Assembly (NCBI GenBank): GCA_018000455.1 | Contig: JAGNJW010000001.1 | Span: 1-64,000, forward strand | From: Acidobacteriota bacterium | GTDB lineage: Bacteria > Acidobacteriota > Vicinamibacteria > Vicinamibacterales > UBA2999 | DNA: 64,000 bases | Direction of reading: 5' to 3' | In this document: positions 1-8,847 of the stretch, piece after piece | How the letters are laid out: every line of letters starts with the position of its first letter | How positions within the stretch are numbered: position 1 is the first letter of the stretch | Translations under genes and position numbers: made by a program | Notes under the pieces: generated by a model | The model's input: only the letters and a program-made list of their open reading frames with translations | What the model was told of the DNA's origin: nothing | Databases searched by the model: none

Positions 1-122
1 GCAACCAGTCGCGTGGCGAGGCGGGGAACAGGAGCGACTGATCCGGAGCATACGGACGGAAGGTCGTCGGCATGCTCCTTTATACGCCCGAATGCCGCTG
101 CGCGTTTCTGCCGCGCAGACTC

Positions 123-998
123 CTAGCCTGGATTTTTCTGGGCCACGAGTCGCACGAGGCGCGTGGTCTGTGGATCCCAGTCCGACACGCCCTTGGCGTC
201 TTCGAACGTGAGAATCCGAAAACCGGCGAAGGCGCGACGCAACTCATCGGGGTCGACGTCCACCGGGCGCCGCTGGAGCTCGGAGCGGTCCGACGCGAAA
301 CTCTCCACGACGACGATGCCGCCGGGCCTGAGCGAACGATGGAGCCGGGCCACGTAGTCAGGGTCCGCGATGACACCAGGACCGTAGATCACGGCAATCA
401 CGTCCCACCGGTTCGTGCCAGCGTCGAAGTGCTCGACGGTGTCCTGCACGGCGGTGATGGTCAAGCCGGCGCGCGCGGCCTGCGCTCTGGCCACGGCCAG
501 GCCTTCTGCCGACACGTCGACTCCGGTGACGGCCCAGCCCTTCGCGGCCAGCGCGACGGCGTTGCGCCCTTGTCCCATCCCGATGTCGAGCGCCCGCCCG
601 GGAGGGCGTCCCTCGATGGCCGCCACCAGCAACGCGTTGGGCCTGGTATCGAAGTTCGGCGACTTGCTGGCGTAGATGTTGTCGAACATGAGCGGCCACG
701 CGTCGGTGCGCTCGCGCATCAGTCGCAGCACGGCACCCATCTCGCGCGCCACATCCGGTTGAGCGAGTCCCTTGGCAACCAGGCTCTTCTGATAACCCTG
801 CAGGATCTCGAGCGGGCCGTTGGCCACCGGCGCGACCTTCAGCCAGCCGAGGAACTGCTGCCACGCCGCATCATCTGCGCTCTGCGCGTGGCCGATGATT
901 CCGACGGCAAGCGCGCTGGCAGTGACGAGCGCAAGCGACGTCCGTATCCAACTCGACGGCGTGGGCATCGAGGGACGGTACTTCATCCCGGTCGTCAA
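123..998 (-). CDS. Exported class I SAM-dependent methyltransferase-like protein
   Basis: A 291-residue protein with a Rossmann methyltransferase domain. Motif I (ALDIGMGQGRNAVALA, about residues 137-152) is intact, followed by an acidic strand end (VTGVDVSAEG) that would hold the SAM ribose. The last third has the usual LRPGGIVVVESF strand. The odd feature is the N-terminus: a basic stretch, then about 20 hydrophobic residues ending near GHAQS, which reads as a signal peptide or anchor. Residues 40-120 are a helical extension with no family I recognise. The start codon overlaps the stop of the winged-helix/FHA gene by 4 bp, so the two are translationally coupled. The methyltransferase fold is seen directly. 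Substrate and location are unknown, and SAM is not normally available outside the cytoplasm. Confidence 0.8.
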   Translation of the reverse strand: MTTGMKYRPSMPTPSSWIRTSLALVTASALAVGIIGHAQSADDAAWQQFLGWLKVAPVANGPLEILQGYQKSLVAKGLAQPDVAREMGAVLRLMRERTDAWPLMFDNIYASKSPNFDTRPNALLVAAIEGRPPGRALDIGMGQGRNAVALAAKGWAVTGVDVSAEGLAVARAQAARAGLTITAVQDTVEHFDAGTNRWDVIAVIYGPGVIADPDYVARLHRSLRPGGIVVVESFASDRSELQRRPVDVDPDELRRAFAGFRILTFEDAKGVSDWDPQTTRLVRLVAQKNPG

Positions 999-1690
999 CG
1001 CCTGGTTGTCTTCGGTCTCGGCGCCGCCGCCGTCTCGAACTCCGTGGTGCGGTCGCGGTCGCCCGCCTGCAGGCTGGCGACGACCGTTCCCATGACGATC
1101 TGGTCGCCAGGCCTTAGCCGCACCGGGCCCGCAATCCGTGTTCCGTTCACGAAGGTGCCGTTGCGGCTGCCGAGATCTTCGAGATCGACCCGGCCCGAAC
1201 CAACGACCAGCCGCGCGTGGCGTCGTGACACGCCCATCTGATCGAGCACGACCTCGCTGTCGGCACCGCGGCCGACGACGTGTGCGCCCTCGCCCAACCG
1301 TACTGACTGCTGCCCGATGAGCAGCTGCACCTCGGTGCCGGTCGACGCTGCTGCACCCGGCGCGGGTGGAGGTTCTGTGGCGCCGACGAAGGCGTAGCCC
1401 ACCCGGTGCACGGTGCGAATCAGCTGCTGGGAGGACGGCGTTTCGCCAATGGCCGCACGCACCTCAGCCATCAGCCGGCTGAGACTGCTCACGCCGACGG
1501 CGGTGTCGGGCCACAGCGCGTCCTCGATGGCTTGCCGTCGCACCACCGCCGGACGCCGCGCGAGAAGAAGGTGCAGCAGGTCGAACGCCTTCGGTGACAG
1601 GTGGACGCGCGCCGCCTGCCTCGACAGCGCGTATGTCGAGCTGTCGAACGTGAAGTCCCGAAACGCCACGTGGAGATCAGGCAGCGACAT
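995..1690 (-). CDS. Winged-helix DNA-binding protein with C-terminal FHA domain
   Basis: A 231-residue cytoplasmic regulator starting at MSLPDLHV; a more upstream Met would add 16 residues without domain support. Residues 1-95 form an OmpR/PhoB-type winged helix without a receiver domain (LSPKAFDLLHLLLARRPAVV, then SLSRLMAEVRAAIG and HRVGYAFVG). After a Pro/Ala linker, residues 120-215 form a forkhead-associated domain with VVGRGADSEVVLD, SRRHARLVV and LGSRNGTFVNG, the residues that bind phosphothreonine. Such proteins are expected to couple Ser/Thr kinase activity to transcription. A membrane Ser/Thr kinase lies about 900 bp away on the other strand, so a functional link is plausible but inferred. 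It is coupled to the exported methyltransferase gene by a 4-bp overlap. Confidence 0.85.
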   Translation of the reverse strand: MSLPDLHVAFRDFTFDSSTYALSRQAARVHLSPKAFDLLHLLLARRPAVVRRQAIEDALWPDTAVGVSSLSRLMAEVRAAIGETPSSQQLIRTVHRVGYAFVGATEPPPAPGAAASTGTEVQLLIGQQSVRLGEGAHVVGRGADSEVVLDQMGVSRRHARLVVGSGRVDLEDLGSRNGTFVNGTRIAGPVRLRPGDQIVMGTVVASLQAGDRDRTTEFETAAAPRPKTTRR

Positions 1691-1820
1691 CGTCGTTCGA
1701 GGAGAAAAATCGCGATTCGCGAGGGGATTCCGAACCACTCACTCGCGCCGGCCTTGTAGGGTCGATTCTGCCACGAGTCCGGAGGGCGGCCCACGCCCTC
1801 GGTGGTCACGGAGGTGATAC

Positions 1821-2384
1821 ATGACACGCACCAGAGCTATCGTTCGGCCGTTCACGCTTGCGGCGGCTTCGCTGCTTCTGAGCTTTTCCACCCTGTCAGG
1901 TCCAGCCGCGGCCCAGGAACGTGACCACGACAAGCGTGGCTCTCACCGCGGTGATCCCATCGTCGGCACGTGGTTCATGACCACGCCGCTTGGCTGGACC
2001 GGAATCTACACCTTCCATCAAGACGGCACCTGGACCGGCGTCGTCAGCCTGATGTTCGGCGCCCCGCCGCAGGCGCCGACCGGCGCCACCAACGCCAGCA
2101 TGGACCACGGCGTGTGGCGCCGCAAGGGCCACGTGATCGAAGGTGCATACCTGCGCTTCCGGTTCAACCAGATCACGGGAGATCCCGTGCAGGTCGCGCG
2201 AGTCCGCACGCTGGGGACGGTGGACCGCGGCGGCAATACCAGTTCGGGCACCTGGATTGCCGATCGCTGGGATTGTCCGGGACCGCTCGCGTGCCCCGAT
2301 CCGAATACCACACCGCCCGACGCCGTCTTCGAGCCGCTGCCGCCGCTCAACAGCTTCACCATGACGCGCCTGCGCCTGCCGTAG
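1821..2384 (+). CDS. Exported hypothetical protein
   Basis: A 187-residue protein with a clear signal peptide (basic start, hydrophobic LAAASLLLSFSTLSG, Ala-rich cleavage near AAAQE). After a short charged linker, the mature part begins DPIVGTWFMTT and continues with alternating short strands (YTFHQDGTWTGV and similar). This is the style of small lipocalin-like or cycloisomer-type beta-barrel proteins common in Acidobacteriota and Proteobacteria, where 'GTW' and 'F..DGT' recur. No catalytic motif is visible. It is divergent from the winged-helix/FHA gene, with about 130 bp between start codons, so both probably share that promoter region. Function unknown; exported beta protein is as far as the sequence goes. 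Confidence 0.7.
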   Translation: MTRTRAIVRPFTLAAASLLLSFSTLSGPAAAQERDHDKRGSHRGDPIVGTWFMTTPLGWTGIYTFHQDGTWTGVVSLMFGAPPQAPTGATNASMDHGVWRRKGHVIEGAYLRFRFNQITGDPVQVARVRTLGTVDRGGNTSSGTWIADRWDCPGPLACPDPNTTPPDAVFEPLPPLNSFTMTRLRLP

Positions 2385-2605
2385 CGCCGGCCGCAGAGAG
2401 GGCCGATCAGGGCCTTCCTGCGCGGCCTTCCGTGACACGGACACGAACATCGCCGGATGCGCCTGCCGCCCCTGGCGCATCCGGATTCTTCGCCCGGCCA
2501 GCCACCTGCAGCGGAGTGCGCCGCGAGCCGCTGGGCCTACCCCGCAGGTGACGCCGGGTGTAGTCTCTGAGGCAGGTAGTTCCAGATGGAACGCTCGCCT
2601 CAGGG

Positions 2606-5302
2606 GTGGTCGGGGTGACGCTGGCGGCCGGCGTCATGCTGGGCCGGTACCGAATCGAGGATCTGGCCGGCGCTGGCGGCATGGGCGAGGTGTATCGCGC
2701 CTACGACACCAGGCTCGATCGCACCGTGGCGATCAAGGTGCTGCCCGAAGCGGTCGCCGGCGACGCTGGCCGGCGTGAGCGCTTCGCGCGTGAGGCGCTG
2801 GCGATTGCGCGCATCACCCACCCCCACATCTGCACGTTGTACGAGTTCGACAGCGCCACGCTGCGGGCGGGCGCCCCGGCGGTCGACTTCCTGGCGATGG
2901 AGTACCTCGACGGCCGGACGCTGGCCGCCGCGCTGGCGGGCTCGTCCGGCCTTCCGCTGCCCGACGCGCTCCGCCTGGCCATCCAGATCGCGGATGCCCT
3001 GGCCGCGGCGCACGGGCAGGGCATCGTCCATCGCGATCTGAAGCCGGGCAACATCATGCTCACCAGGGGTGGTAGCGGGCGTCCTGACTCGCATGTGAAG
3101 CTCCTGGATTTCGGTCTGGCCAAGCTGCGCGCGCCCGGCCAGGACCCGGCATCGCAGGCCGCGCCAGACACCGCACACTTGGGCGGCCGGAGCGCGGTCT
3201 TCGGAACGCTGCCATACGTGGCGCCGGAACGGTTCGAGGGCCGCGAGGCCGACCAGCGGGCCGACCTGTTCGCGTTTGGGGCGATCGTCTACGAGATGTT
3301 CGCCGGCCGCCCGGCGTTTGCGGGCGACAGTCAGCCAGCCCTCATCGCGTCTCTCATGACGTGTGAGCCGCCGCCGCTCAGTTCGCTCAACCCGTTGGTT
3401 CCCCATGCCCTCGATCGCGTGGTCGCGAAGTGCCTGGAGAAAGATCCGGAGTCGCGGTGGCGCGACGCGCAGGATCTGGCTAACGAATTGCGCTGGATTG
3501 CCGAAGACAGCGGCGCGCGTCTGGTTGTGCCCGCACCGCCGGCCCGGGTACGGTCGAACCCGCCGATCGGAGCAGTGGTGGTTGCCGCCGGAGTCGTCGC
3601 CGCGGGGCTCTGGTGGTTCGCAGCGGCGCCGGCGCTGGTGCTGCCGCCGATGCGAACGATACCTCTCACAACCTTTCCAGGGTCGGAGTTCGACCCAGCC
3701 CTCTCGCCCGACGGCGAGCGAGTGGCGTTCACATGGACGGGACCTGCTGGAGATGGCACCTACGACCTGTATGTGAAGCAGGTCGAAGGCGGCACCCCCC
3801 AGCTGTTGCACGATACAGCGGGCGAAGTGTTCACGCCCGCGTGGTCGCCAGACGGCCGGCAGGTGGCCTTCATCGCCCATCTCGACGCCCCCGTCGATGA
3901 GCCGAGTGACGGCCTGTTCGTGGTGCCCTCCTTCGGGGGCGCAGCGCGGCGGCTCGACACTTTCCGCCATGACGGGTCTGAGCACCACGGGCTCTCCTGG
4001 TCGCCAGACGGCGAGCGGCTGGCGATCGGTCATCGCGAGACCCGGGGTTCCGCCAGTGCGATCTGGCTCTTCTCGATCGCGGATGGCCAGCGGCGTCGGT
4101 TGACCCATCCGCCGACAGCCTCCATTGGCGACTCGTTTCCAAGATTCTCACCAGACGGGCGTACCGTGGCGTTCCGCCGATCGTCCGAACTGCTGGACCG
4201 GCAGGACATCTACCTGGTCGCGGCCGCAGGAGGTGAAGCTCGACGCCTGACGCACCGGCAGTCGCCAGTGACCGGCTTCGACTGGTCTTCCAATGACACG
4301 CTGGTGTTCTCCGCGGTGCTACTGGGAGCCGAGCGACCAGATGGCCTCTGGCAGACGGCGATCTCTGGCGGGGAGCCCGAACCGCTGGCGGTTGGAGAGG
4401 CAGGACGATACCCGGCGGTATCGCGACACGGCAAGCGGCTGGCCTATTTGCGACGTACCGAGCGCGCCAGCATCTGGAGAGCGGGCGGACCCCGCGCCTT
4501 GCCAGAGGAACGGACACCGCGCGAGTTGATCGCGTCGACGTCATGGGACGGCGCCGCGTCGTACTCACCAGACGGATCACAAATCGCGTTCTCGTCGAGC
4601 CGATCCGGATATCTCGAGATCTGGGTGGCAGCGAGCGATGGCTCGTCGCCCCGCCAGCACACGTTTCTCAAGCAATACGCCTACGGGCCACACTGGTCGC
4701 CCGATGGTCGCTACATCTCGTTCACGTCGAACGCCGCCAACAACCCCGTCGTCTATGTCGTCAGCGCCGCCGGCGGAATTCCCAGGCCGGTCAACGTCGG
4801 CACATCGAACGACCTGGCCGCGGGTTGGTCACAGGACGGCCAGTCGGTCTACGTCCGATCGAACCGAGGCGGCAGCATCGAACTCTGGCGGGTCCCGCTC
4901 GACGGCAGTCCGCCGGAACAGATGACGTTTGGCGGAGGGCACCAGGGCATGCAGTCAGCCGACGGAACGCTGTACTTCACGAGGCGGTCGGTCAACCAGG
5001 ACGGTCCGCTCGGCGTCTGGAAGCGTTCCTCCAGCGACCCACAGCCAGCGCTCGTCGTGCCCTTCGGATACGCCCGGATGTGGGTTCTGCTCGATTCCGG
5101 AATCTGCTACTTGAGACGGCCGAAGGAAGGGCCTCCGGTGATCGAGTACTACGACTTCGGTACACAGACCACCAGGGTCGTCGCCGAGCCTGGCCCATCC
5201 GCAACGGGCTGGTTCATGTCTGGAACACCTGACGGCCGCTGGATCACCTACGACGTCAACGAGTCGGAACACGACATCATGCTCGTGGAGAACTTCCACT
5301 GA
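2606..5302 (+). CDS. Membrane Ser/Thr protein kinase with PD40/WD40-like beta-propeller
   Basis: An 898-residue receptor-type kinase starting with GTG; a second GTG three codons later is also possible. The kinase domain spans about residues 15-290. It has a glycine loop (GAGGMGEVYRA), catalytic Lys at residue 44 (AIKVLPE), catalytic loop HRDLKPGN near 141-150, a DFG loop near 167 and GTLPYVAPE. One transmembrane helix lies at about 320-345. The remaining 550 residues contain at least six PD40/TolB-type repeats (SPDGERVAFTW, SPDGRQVAFIA, SPDGRTVAFRR, SPDGSQIAFSS, SPDGRYISFTS) and form an extracytoplasmic propeller. This architecture is typical of Acidobacteriota. It is expected to sense an envelope ligand and phosphorylate cytoplasmic partners, possibly including the nearby FHA regulator (inference). 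Confidence 0.93.
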   Translation: MVGVTLAAGVMLGRYRIEDLAGAGGMGEVYRAYDTRLDRTVAIKVLPEAVAGDAGRRERFAREALAIARITHPHICTLYEFDSATLRAGAPAVDFLAMEYLDGRTLAAALAGSSGLPLPDALRLAIQIADALAAAHGQGIVHRDLKPGNIMLTRGGSGRPDSHVKLLDFGLAKLRAPGQDPASQAAPDTAHLGGRSAVFGTLPYVAPERFEGREADQRADLFAFGAIVYEMFAGRPAFAGDSQPALIASLMTCEPPPLSSLNPLVPHALDRVVAKCLEKDPESRWRDAQDLANELRWIAEDSGARLVVPAPPARVRSNPPIGAVVVAAGVVAAGLWWFAAAPALVLPPMRTIPLTTFPGSEFDPALSPDGERVAFTWTGPAGDGTYDLYVKQVEGGTPQLLHDTAGEVFTPAWSPDGRQVAFIAHLDAPVDEPSDGLFVVPSFGGAARRLDTFRHDGSEHHGLSWSPDGERLAIGHRETRGSASAIWLFSIADGQRRRLTHPPTASIGDSFPRFSPDGRTVAFRRSSELLDRQDIYLVAAAGGEARRLTHRQSPVTGFDWSSNDTLVFSAVLLGAERPDGLWQTAISGGEPEPLAVGEAGRYPAVSRHGKRLAYLRRTERASIWRAGGPRALPEERTPRELIASTSWDGAASYSPDGSQIAFSSSRSGYLEIWVAASDGSSPRQHTFLKQYAYGPHWSPDGRYISFTSNAANNPVVYVVSAAGGIPRPVNVGTSNDLAAGWSQDGQSVYVRSNRGGSIELWRVPLDGSPPEQMTFGGGHQGMQSADGTLYFTRRSVNQDGPLGVWKRSSSDPQPALVVPFGYARMWVLLDSGICYLRRPKEGPPVIEYYDFGTQTTRVVAEPGPSATGWFMSGTPDGRWITYDVNESEHDIMLVENFH

Positions 5303-5351
5303 TGCCGGCCTGTTCGCGCGGTTGAACGAGCCTCGTCCCCCAAGAGCGCTC

Positions 5352-5520
5352 TCATCGGAGCGGCTCGTTCATGGTCAACAGCCAGACGTCGCCGGTGTTG
5401 GCGGCCACGTCGAAGTAGATCGTCCGGTTGTCTGGTGCGATCGAGAACCCCTCGATCCCTCGGCCGGTCAGTTGTTGTAGCTCTTTGGACTCGCGACCGG
5501 ACTGGCACTATCGCTCCAGT
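5352..5520 (-). pseudogene. C-terminal remnant of a second kinase/PD40 propeller gene
   Basis: Between the kinase and the arylsulfotransferase, the minus strand reads ELQQLTGRGIEGFSIAPDNR followed by TIYFDVAANTGDVWLLTM and a stop at 5352-5354. FSIAPDNRTIYF is a PD40 repeat, and the ending NTGDVWLL resembles the last blade of kinase-propeller proteins. Upstream on that strand there is no supporting kinase sequence, so this is the tail of a deleted gene. The 410-bp gap between flanking genes holds nothing else recognisable except the ribosome binding site of the next gene. Confidence 0.55.
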
Positions 5521-5712
5521 CAGTCGCCATCGGACGATGAAGCGGCGAAGGAGCCTGCGAACCCCTTTCCAGCACTTCTGGCGCACCACATTATCGCAAC
5601 TTCATCGGGGTTTGCGAACCACTCGCCGCCGGCGCTCACCTATGGTCGCTGTCGGTGCGCTCCCGCACATCCATCACGGGAGCGTCGACTCACCGTGCCT
5701 ACGGAGGTCGCC

Positions 5713-7365
5713 ATGTCGAACACTCGCTCAGCCATTCGAACCGTCGCTGCCACAGCCGCGCTTGCGCTATCCGCCGTGTGGTCGCCGCTTTCCGTCCAAG
5801 CGGATCACCAGGTCGATCGTGATCTCCGGCGTGTCTGGAACGCCCGTCCTCGAGTCGTTAGCTCGTCGGTGCAGCTCAATCCCAGCGGGTATGCGCCGCT
5901 GGCAGCGGTCGTGCAGGTCACTACCGACCTGCCGACACGGGTGAGACTCACACTTCTCGATGAGCGACGCCGCTGGACCGTGGAGTCGGGCGATGCCTAT
6001 CAGACGTCGCACAACATCGTCGTGCTCGGCCTGAAGCCCGACACGCACCACTCCATCGATGTTCGCGTCGAGAGTGCTGATGGCCGCTATCGCCACGGCA
6101 ACCGCCTCGCGGTGACGACAGACCGCCTGCCGGCGGACTTTCCACCGATCTCAGTGGACTCGGATCCGCGGCGGGTTGCTCGGGGCTTCACGTTCTTTGC
6201 GGTCGCCAAGTGGCCCGGCGCGCGCGATCCGCTCTACGGTCTGGTGGTGGCGGTGGACGTTACCGGCGAAATCGTCTGGTATTACAAGACAGACTTGCAC
6301 GCCGCCGACGACGTGCGCCGCCTGCGCAACGGCAACATCATGATCACCGACCTCGGCAACCTCGCCGGTCAAGCGGTCGAGATCGACATGCTCGGCAACA
6401 TCGTTCAAAGCTGGCGGCCCAGGCTACGGCCCTCGAACCTGCCCAACAGCACCTTCGTCGACATCGACACGCTTCACCACGACATGGTTGAGCTGCCGAA
6501 CGGCCACTTCCTGACACTCAGCAGCGAGCTCCGCCTGGTCAATGATTTCCCCACGCTCGATCCCGGGCGCCCGACCGAAACTGCCAACGTCGTCGGTGAC
6601 GTCGTGGTGGAATTTCGTCGCGATGGCTCGATTGTTAACGAGTGGAAGATGTTCGACATGCTCGACCTGCATCGCATTGGGTATCAGTCGGTGCTGGGAT
6701 TCTGGAACGCGGCCTACGGCAACCCGACGGGTGGTACACGGGCCTGGACGTGGGGCAATGCCGTGTCGTACGTAGCCGAGGACGACTCGATCCTCATCTC
6801 GCTGCGCCACCAGAACGCCGTCATGAAGTTCAGCCGAGCCTCCGGCGCAATCAAGTGGATCTTCGGCGATCACTCGGGATGGGGCCCGACCTTCCAGCAA
6901 TACCTGCTCACACCGGCGACCGGCGCAACCTGGCCCTATGGCCAGCACGGCGCCAAGATCACGCGCCGGGGAACGCTGCTACTGCACGACAACGGCAACT
7001 TCCGCGCCATGCCGCCAGATGCGCCGACGCCTGCTGCCGAGAACTTCAGCCGGGGCGTGGAGTACCGTATCGACGAAGGTCGCATGAAAGTCGACCAGGT
7101 CTGGGAGTTCGGCGGCAACCAGTACTACGCGATGTTCGTTGGCGACGCCGATCTCCTGCAGCGAAACAACGTGCTCGTCACCTTCGGCGGGCAGGCGAAA
7201 GTGAATGGTGTGCCAGTGGATGGGGCGGGACACCTGTCGGCCCAGATTCTCGAGATTGACCGGCGGAGGAAGCGCAGCGACATCGTGATGGAGATTCGCG
7301 TGTCTGACCCTGCGACATCCTACTCAGTCTATCGGAGTCAGAAGATGTCGTCTCTCTACCGGTAG
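5713..7365 (+). CDS. Arylsulfotransferase (ASST) family exported enzyme
   Basis: A 550-residue protein. The start at 5713 was chosen because GGAGGTCGCC immediately precedes it and the N-terminus becomes a signal peptide (RTVAATAALALSAVWSPLSVQA). The reading frame stays open upstream, but that extension is not protein-like. The body matches the PF05935 arylsulfotransferase propeller: IVWYYKTDLH, DTLHHDMVELPNGHFLTLS, SLRHQNAVMKF, IKWIFGD and WPYGQHGAKITRRGTLLLHD. The latter includes the His region used for sulfuryl transfer in the family. ASSTs move sulfate between phenolic compounds in the periplasm. The DsbA/DsbI-like partners seen in enterobacteria are not nearby. The 3' end overlaps the convergent amine oxidase gene by 42 bp. 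Confidence 0.88.
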   Translation: MSNTRSAIRTVAATAALALSAVWSPLSVQADHQVDRDLRRVWNARPRVVSSSVQLNPSGYAPLAAVVQVTTDLPTRVRLTLLDERRRWTVESGDAYQTSHNIVVLGLKPDTHHSIDVRVESADGRYRHGNRLAVTTDRLPADFPPISVDSDPRRVARGFTFFAVAKWPGARDPLYGLVVAVDVTGEIVWYYKTDLHAADDVRRLRNGNIMITDLGNLAGQAVEIDMLGNIVQSWRPRLRPSNLPNSTFVDIDTLHHDMVELPNGHFLTLSSELRLVNDFPTLDPGRPTETANVVGDVVVEFRRDGSIVNEWKMFDMLDLHRIGYQSVLGFWNAAYGNPTGGTRAWTWGNAVSYVAEDDSILISLRHQNAVMKFSRASGAIKWIFGDHSGWGPTFQQYLLTPATGATWPYGQHGAKITRRGTLLLHDNGNFRAMPPDAPTPAAENFSRGVEYRIDEGRMKVDQVWEFGGNQYYAMFVGDADLLQRNNVLVTFGGQAKVNGVPVDGAGHLSAQILEIDRRRKRSDIVMEIRVSDPATSYSVYRSQKMSSLYR

Positions 7366-8769
7366 CGCGAAGGCCGGCGGCGCTGCCTGGCGCGACTGAG
7401 CCGTGCTGTGCATGGCGGCTTGCGCGCTCAGCACAAGATCGGTGGCGATGCCCGCCGAGCGCAGCACGCCGTTCAAGGTGGAATCGAACAGGTAGTCACC
7501 GACCACGACGAGCCGCCCGTGTTCGAACGGCTCGGGCTGATGCGCCTCTTGCACCGGCCGCAGTGGGAAACCTCCCGGCGCTCCGCTCAGCGCGCCAGCC
7601 CAGCGATGCACGCGGGCTTCCACCACGCGTCCGCGGGCCTCGACCTGAAGCGCAGTGGGCAGCGATTCGATCGCGCGCGCCACCAGTGTCTCGTCGTCGG
7701 CGTCGCAGAGCGCCAGCGCGTCGGCGCCGGCGAACAGCCAGCCGAGCACGCCGTGGGCCGCGTCGCCGCCCGAACGCTCATCGTAGACACAGCAGCCGCC
7801 GAACGCGTCGAGCATCATCCACGAGCCGGCGACCATCCGCCGCCAGAACGGTTCGGCAAACAGGATCGAGACACGCAGGTAGTGCGCCGGCCGGTCGTAG
7901 TGTGCGACGTGGCGCGCGATCGCCCGGCGCAGGCGCTCGCCGCCCCACTCGATACTGCGCAGCTGGCCATAGGGTAGGGCGACGACCACGGCGTCGAAGT
8001 CGTCTGTCGCGACGTGTTGCCCGCGCTCGACCGCCACGGCGTAACGTCCGTCGCCCTGCCGCGACACACCGACGACGGGCGCGCCGAGCTGCACGTCGGT
8101 GGCCGTGAGTTGGGCGGCCAGTTGCCGCGGCAGCATCTCCATGCCGCCGTCGATGCGGTACTGCGCGTCGTACCCGGGGGCGTTCTTGAGAAAGTTCCGC
8201 AGGCCAACCAGCCCATTGGTGAGGTGCGGTTCGGTCGCCAGGTCGCTGTGCGCCGTGATCGTCAGATAGCGCCGCGCCACGGGGTCGTCGACCTCGTCGA
8301 GGATGTCTTCCGCCGTTTGTCGGGCCCAGGGGTGCCGGTTGTCGTCCTCGCCGAAGCCGCGGTACCAATGGGCCATCGGCATCATCGCGCCGGCCTTGCG
8401 GCGGAAACGTTCGATCGCCGCCAGGGCGGGCTCACCGATGTGCGCGGCCAGCTCACGATCGTCGCGGATGAGCACCCCGTCCAGGGCCACCGTGCTACTG
8501 CAGGTGGGCAGCGGACGCAATCCCAGCTCGCGCACCAGCTCCTTGAGGGGATCGCGACCAATCGCCTCGTAGTCGTAGCATTCGGCTACGCCGGCCTCGT
8601 AGGTGGCCGACGCCGTCGAGAACCGCCGTGTCTGGATCTTGCCGCCCAGGCGATGGCTGGCCTCGAACAGCGAGACACGACAGGCGCCTCCGGTTTTCTG
8701 CTCGAGCAACCGGGCGGCCATCAGGCCGCCTGGACCACCGCCCACGACCGCAACTCTGGTACCCCTCAT
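7324..8769 (-). CDS. FAD-dependent amine oxidase / protoporphyrinogen-oxidase-like protein
   Basis: A 481-residue flavoprotein. The N-terminus has a dinucleotide-binding fold: VAVVGGGPGGLMAARLLEQ, then a strand ending in FEAS (Glu binds the FAD ribose) and HRLGGKIQTR, the GGR-like loop of the amine oxidase family. DFDAVVVALPYGQLRS fits the second FAD motif. Near the C-terminus, RLVVVGDYLFDSTLNGVLRSAGI corresponds to the C-terminal FAD contact. The substrate cannot be told: monoamine oxidases, carotenoid desaturase-like and protoporphyrinogen oxidase-like enzymes share this scaffold. No signal peptide is present, so it is probably cytoplasmic. Its last 13 codons lie inside the end of the convergent arylsulfotransferase gene. 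Confidence 0.85.
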   Translation of the reverse strand: MRGTRVAVVGGGPGGLMAARLLEQKTGGACRVSLFEASHRLGGKIQTRRFSTASATYEAGVAECYDYEAIGRDPLKELVRELGLRPLPTCSSTVALDGVLIRDDRELAAHIGEPALAAIERFRRKAGAMMPMAHWYRGFGEDDNRHPWARQTAEDILDEVDDPVARRYLTITAHSDLATEPHLTNGLVGLRNFLKNAPGYDAQYRIDGGMEMLPRQLAAQLTATDVQLGAPVVGVSRQGDGRYAVAVERGQHVATDDFDAVVVALPYGQLRSIEWGGERLRRAIARHVAHYDRPAHYLRVSILFAEPFWRRMVAGSWMMLDAFGGCCVYDERSGGDAAHGVLGWLFAGADALALCDADDETLVARAIESLPTALQVEARGRVVEARVHRWAGALSGAPGGFPLRPVQEAHQPEPFEHGRLVVVGDYLFDSTLNGVLRSAGIATDLVLSAQAAMHSTAQSRQAAPPAFALPVERRHLLTPID

Positions 8770-8847
8770 GCCCCTCTCTACGCACGGAGCGATGAGAACC
8801 GGACATTTCCCTCACTCCTGCCCGGGCTTGTCCACGTTGCGCCGTGG

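Noticed and set aside
2600-4108. Long minus-strand open frame of about 500 codons opposite the kinase
   Set aside because: It is Arg/Pro/Gly-rich, has no domain, and lies entirely inside a well-supported kinase gene; a GC-driven antisense frame.
5428-5712. Extension of the arylsulfotransferase to an upstream start
   Set aside because: It would bury the signal peptide 95 residues in, and the start at 5713 has a strong ribosome binding site.
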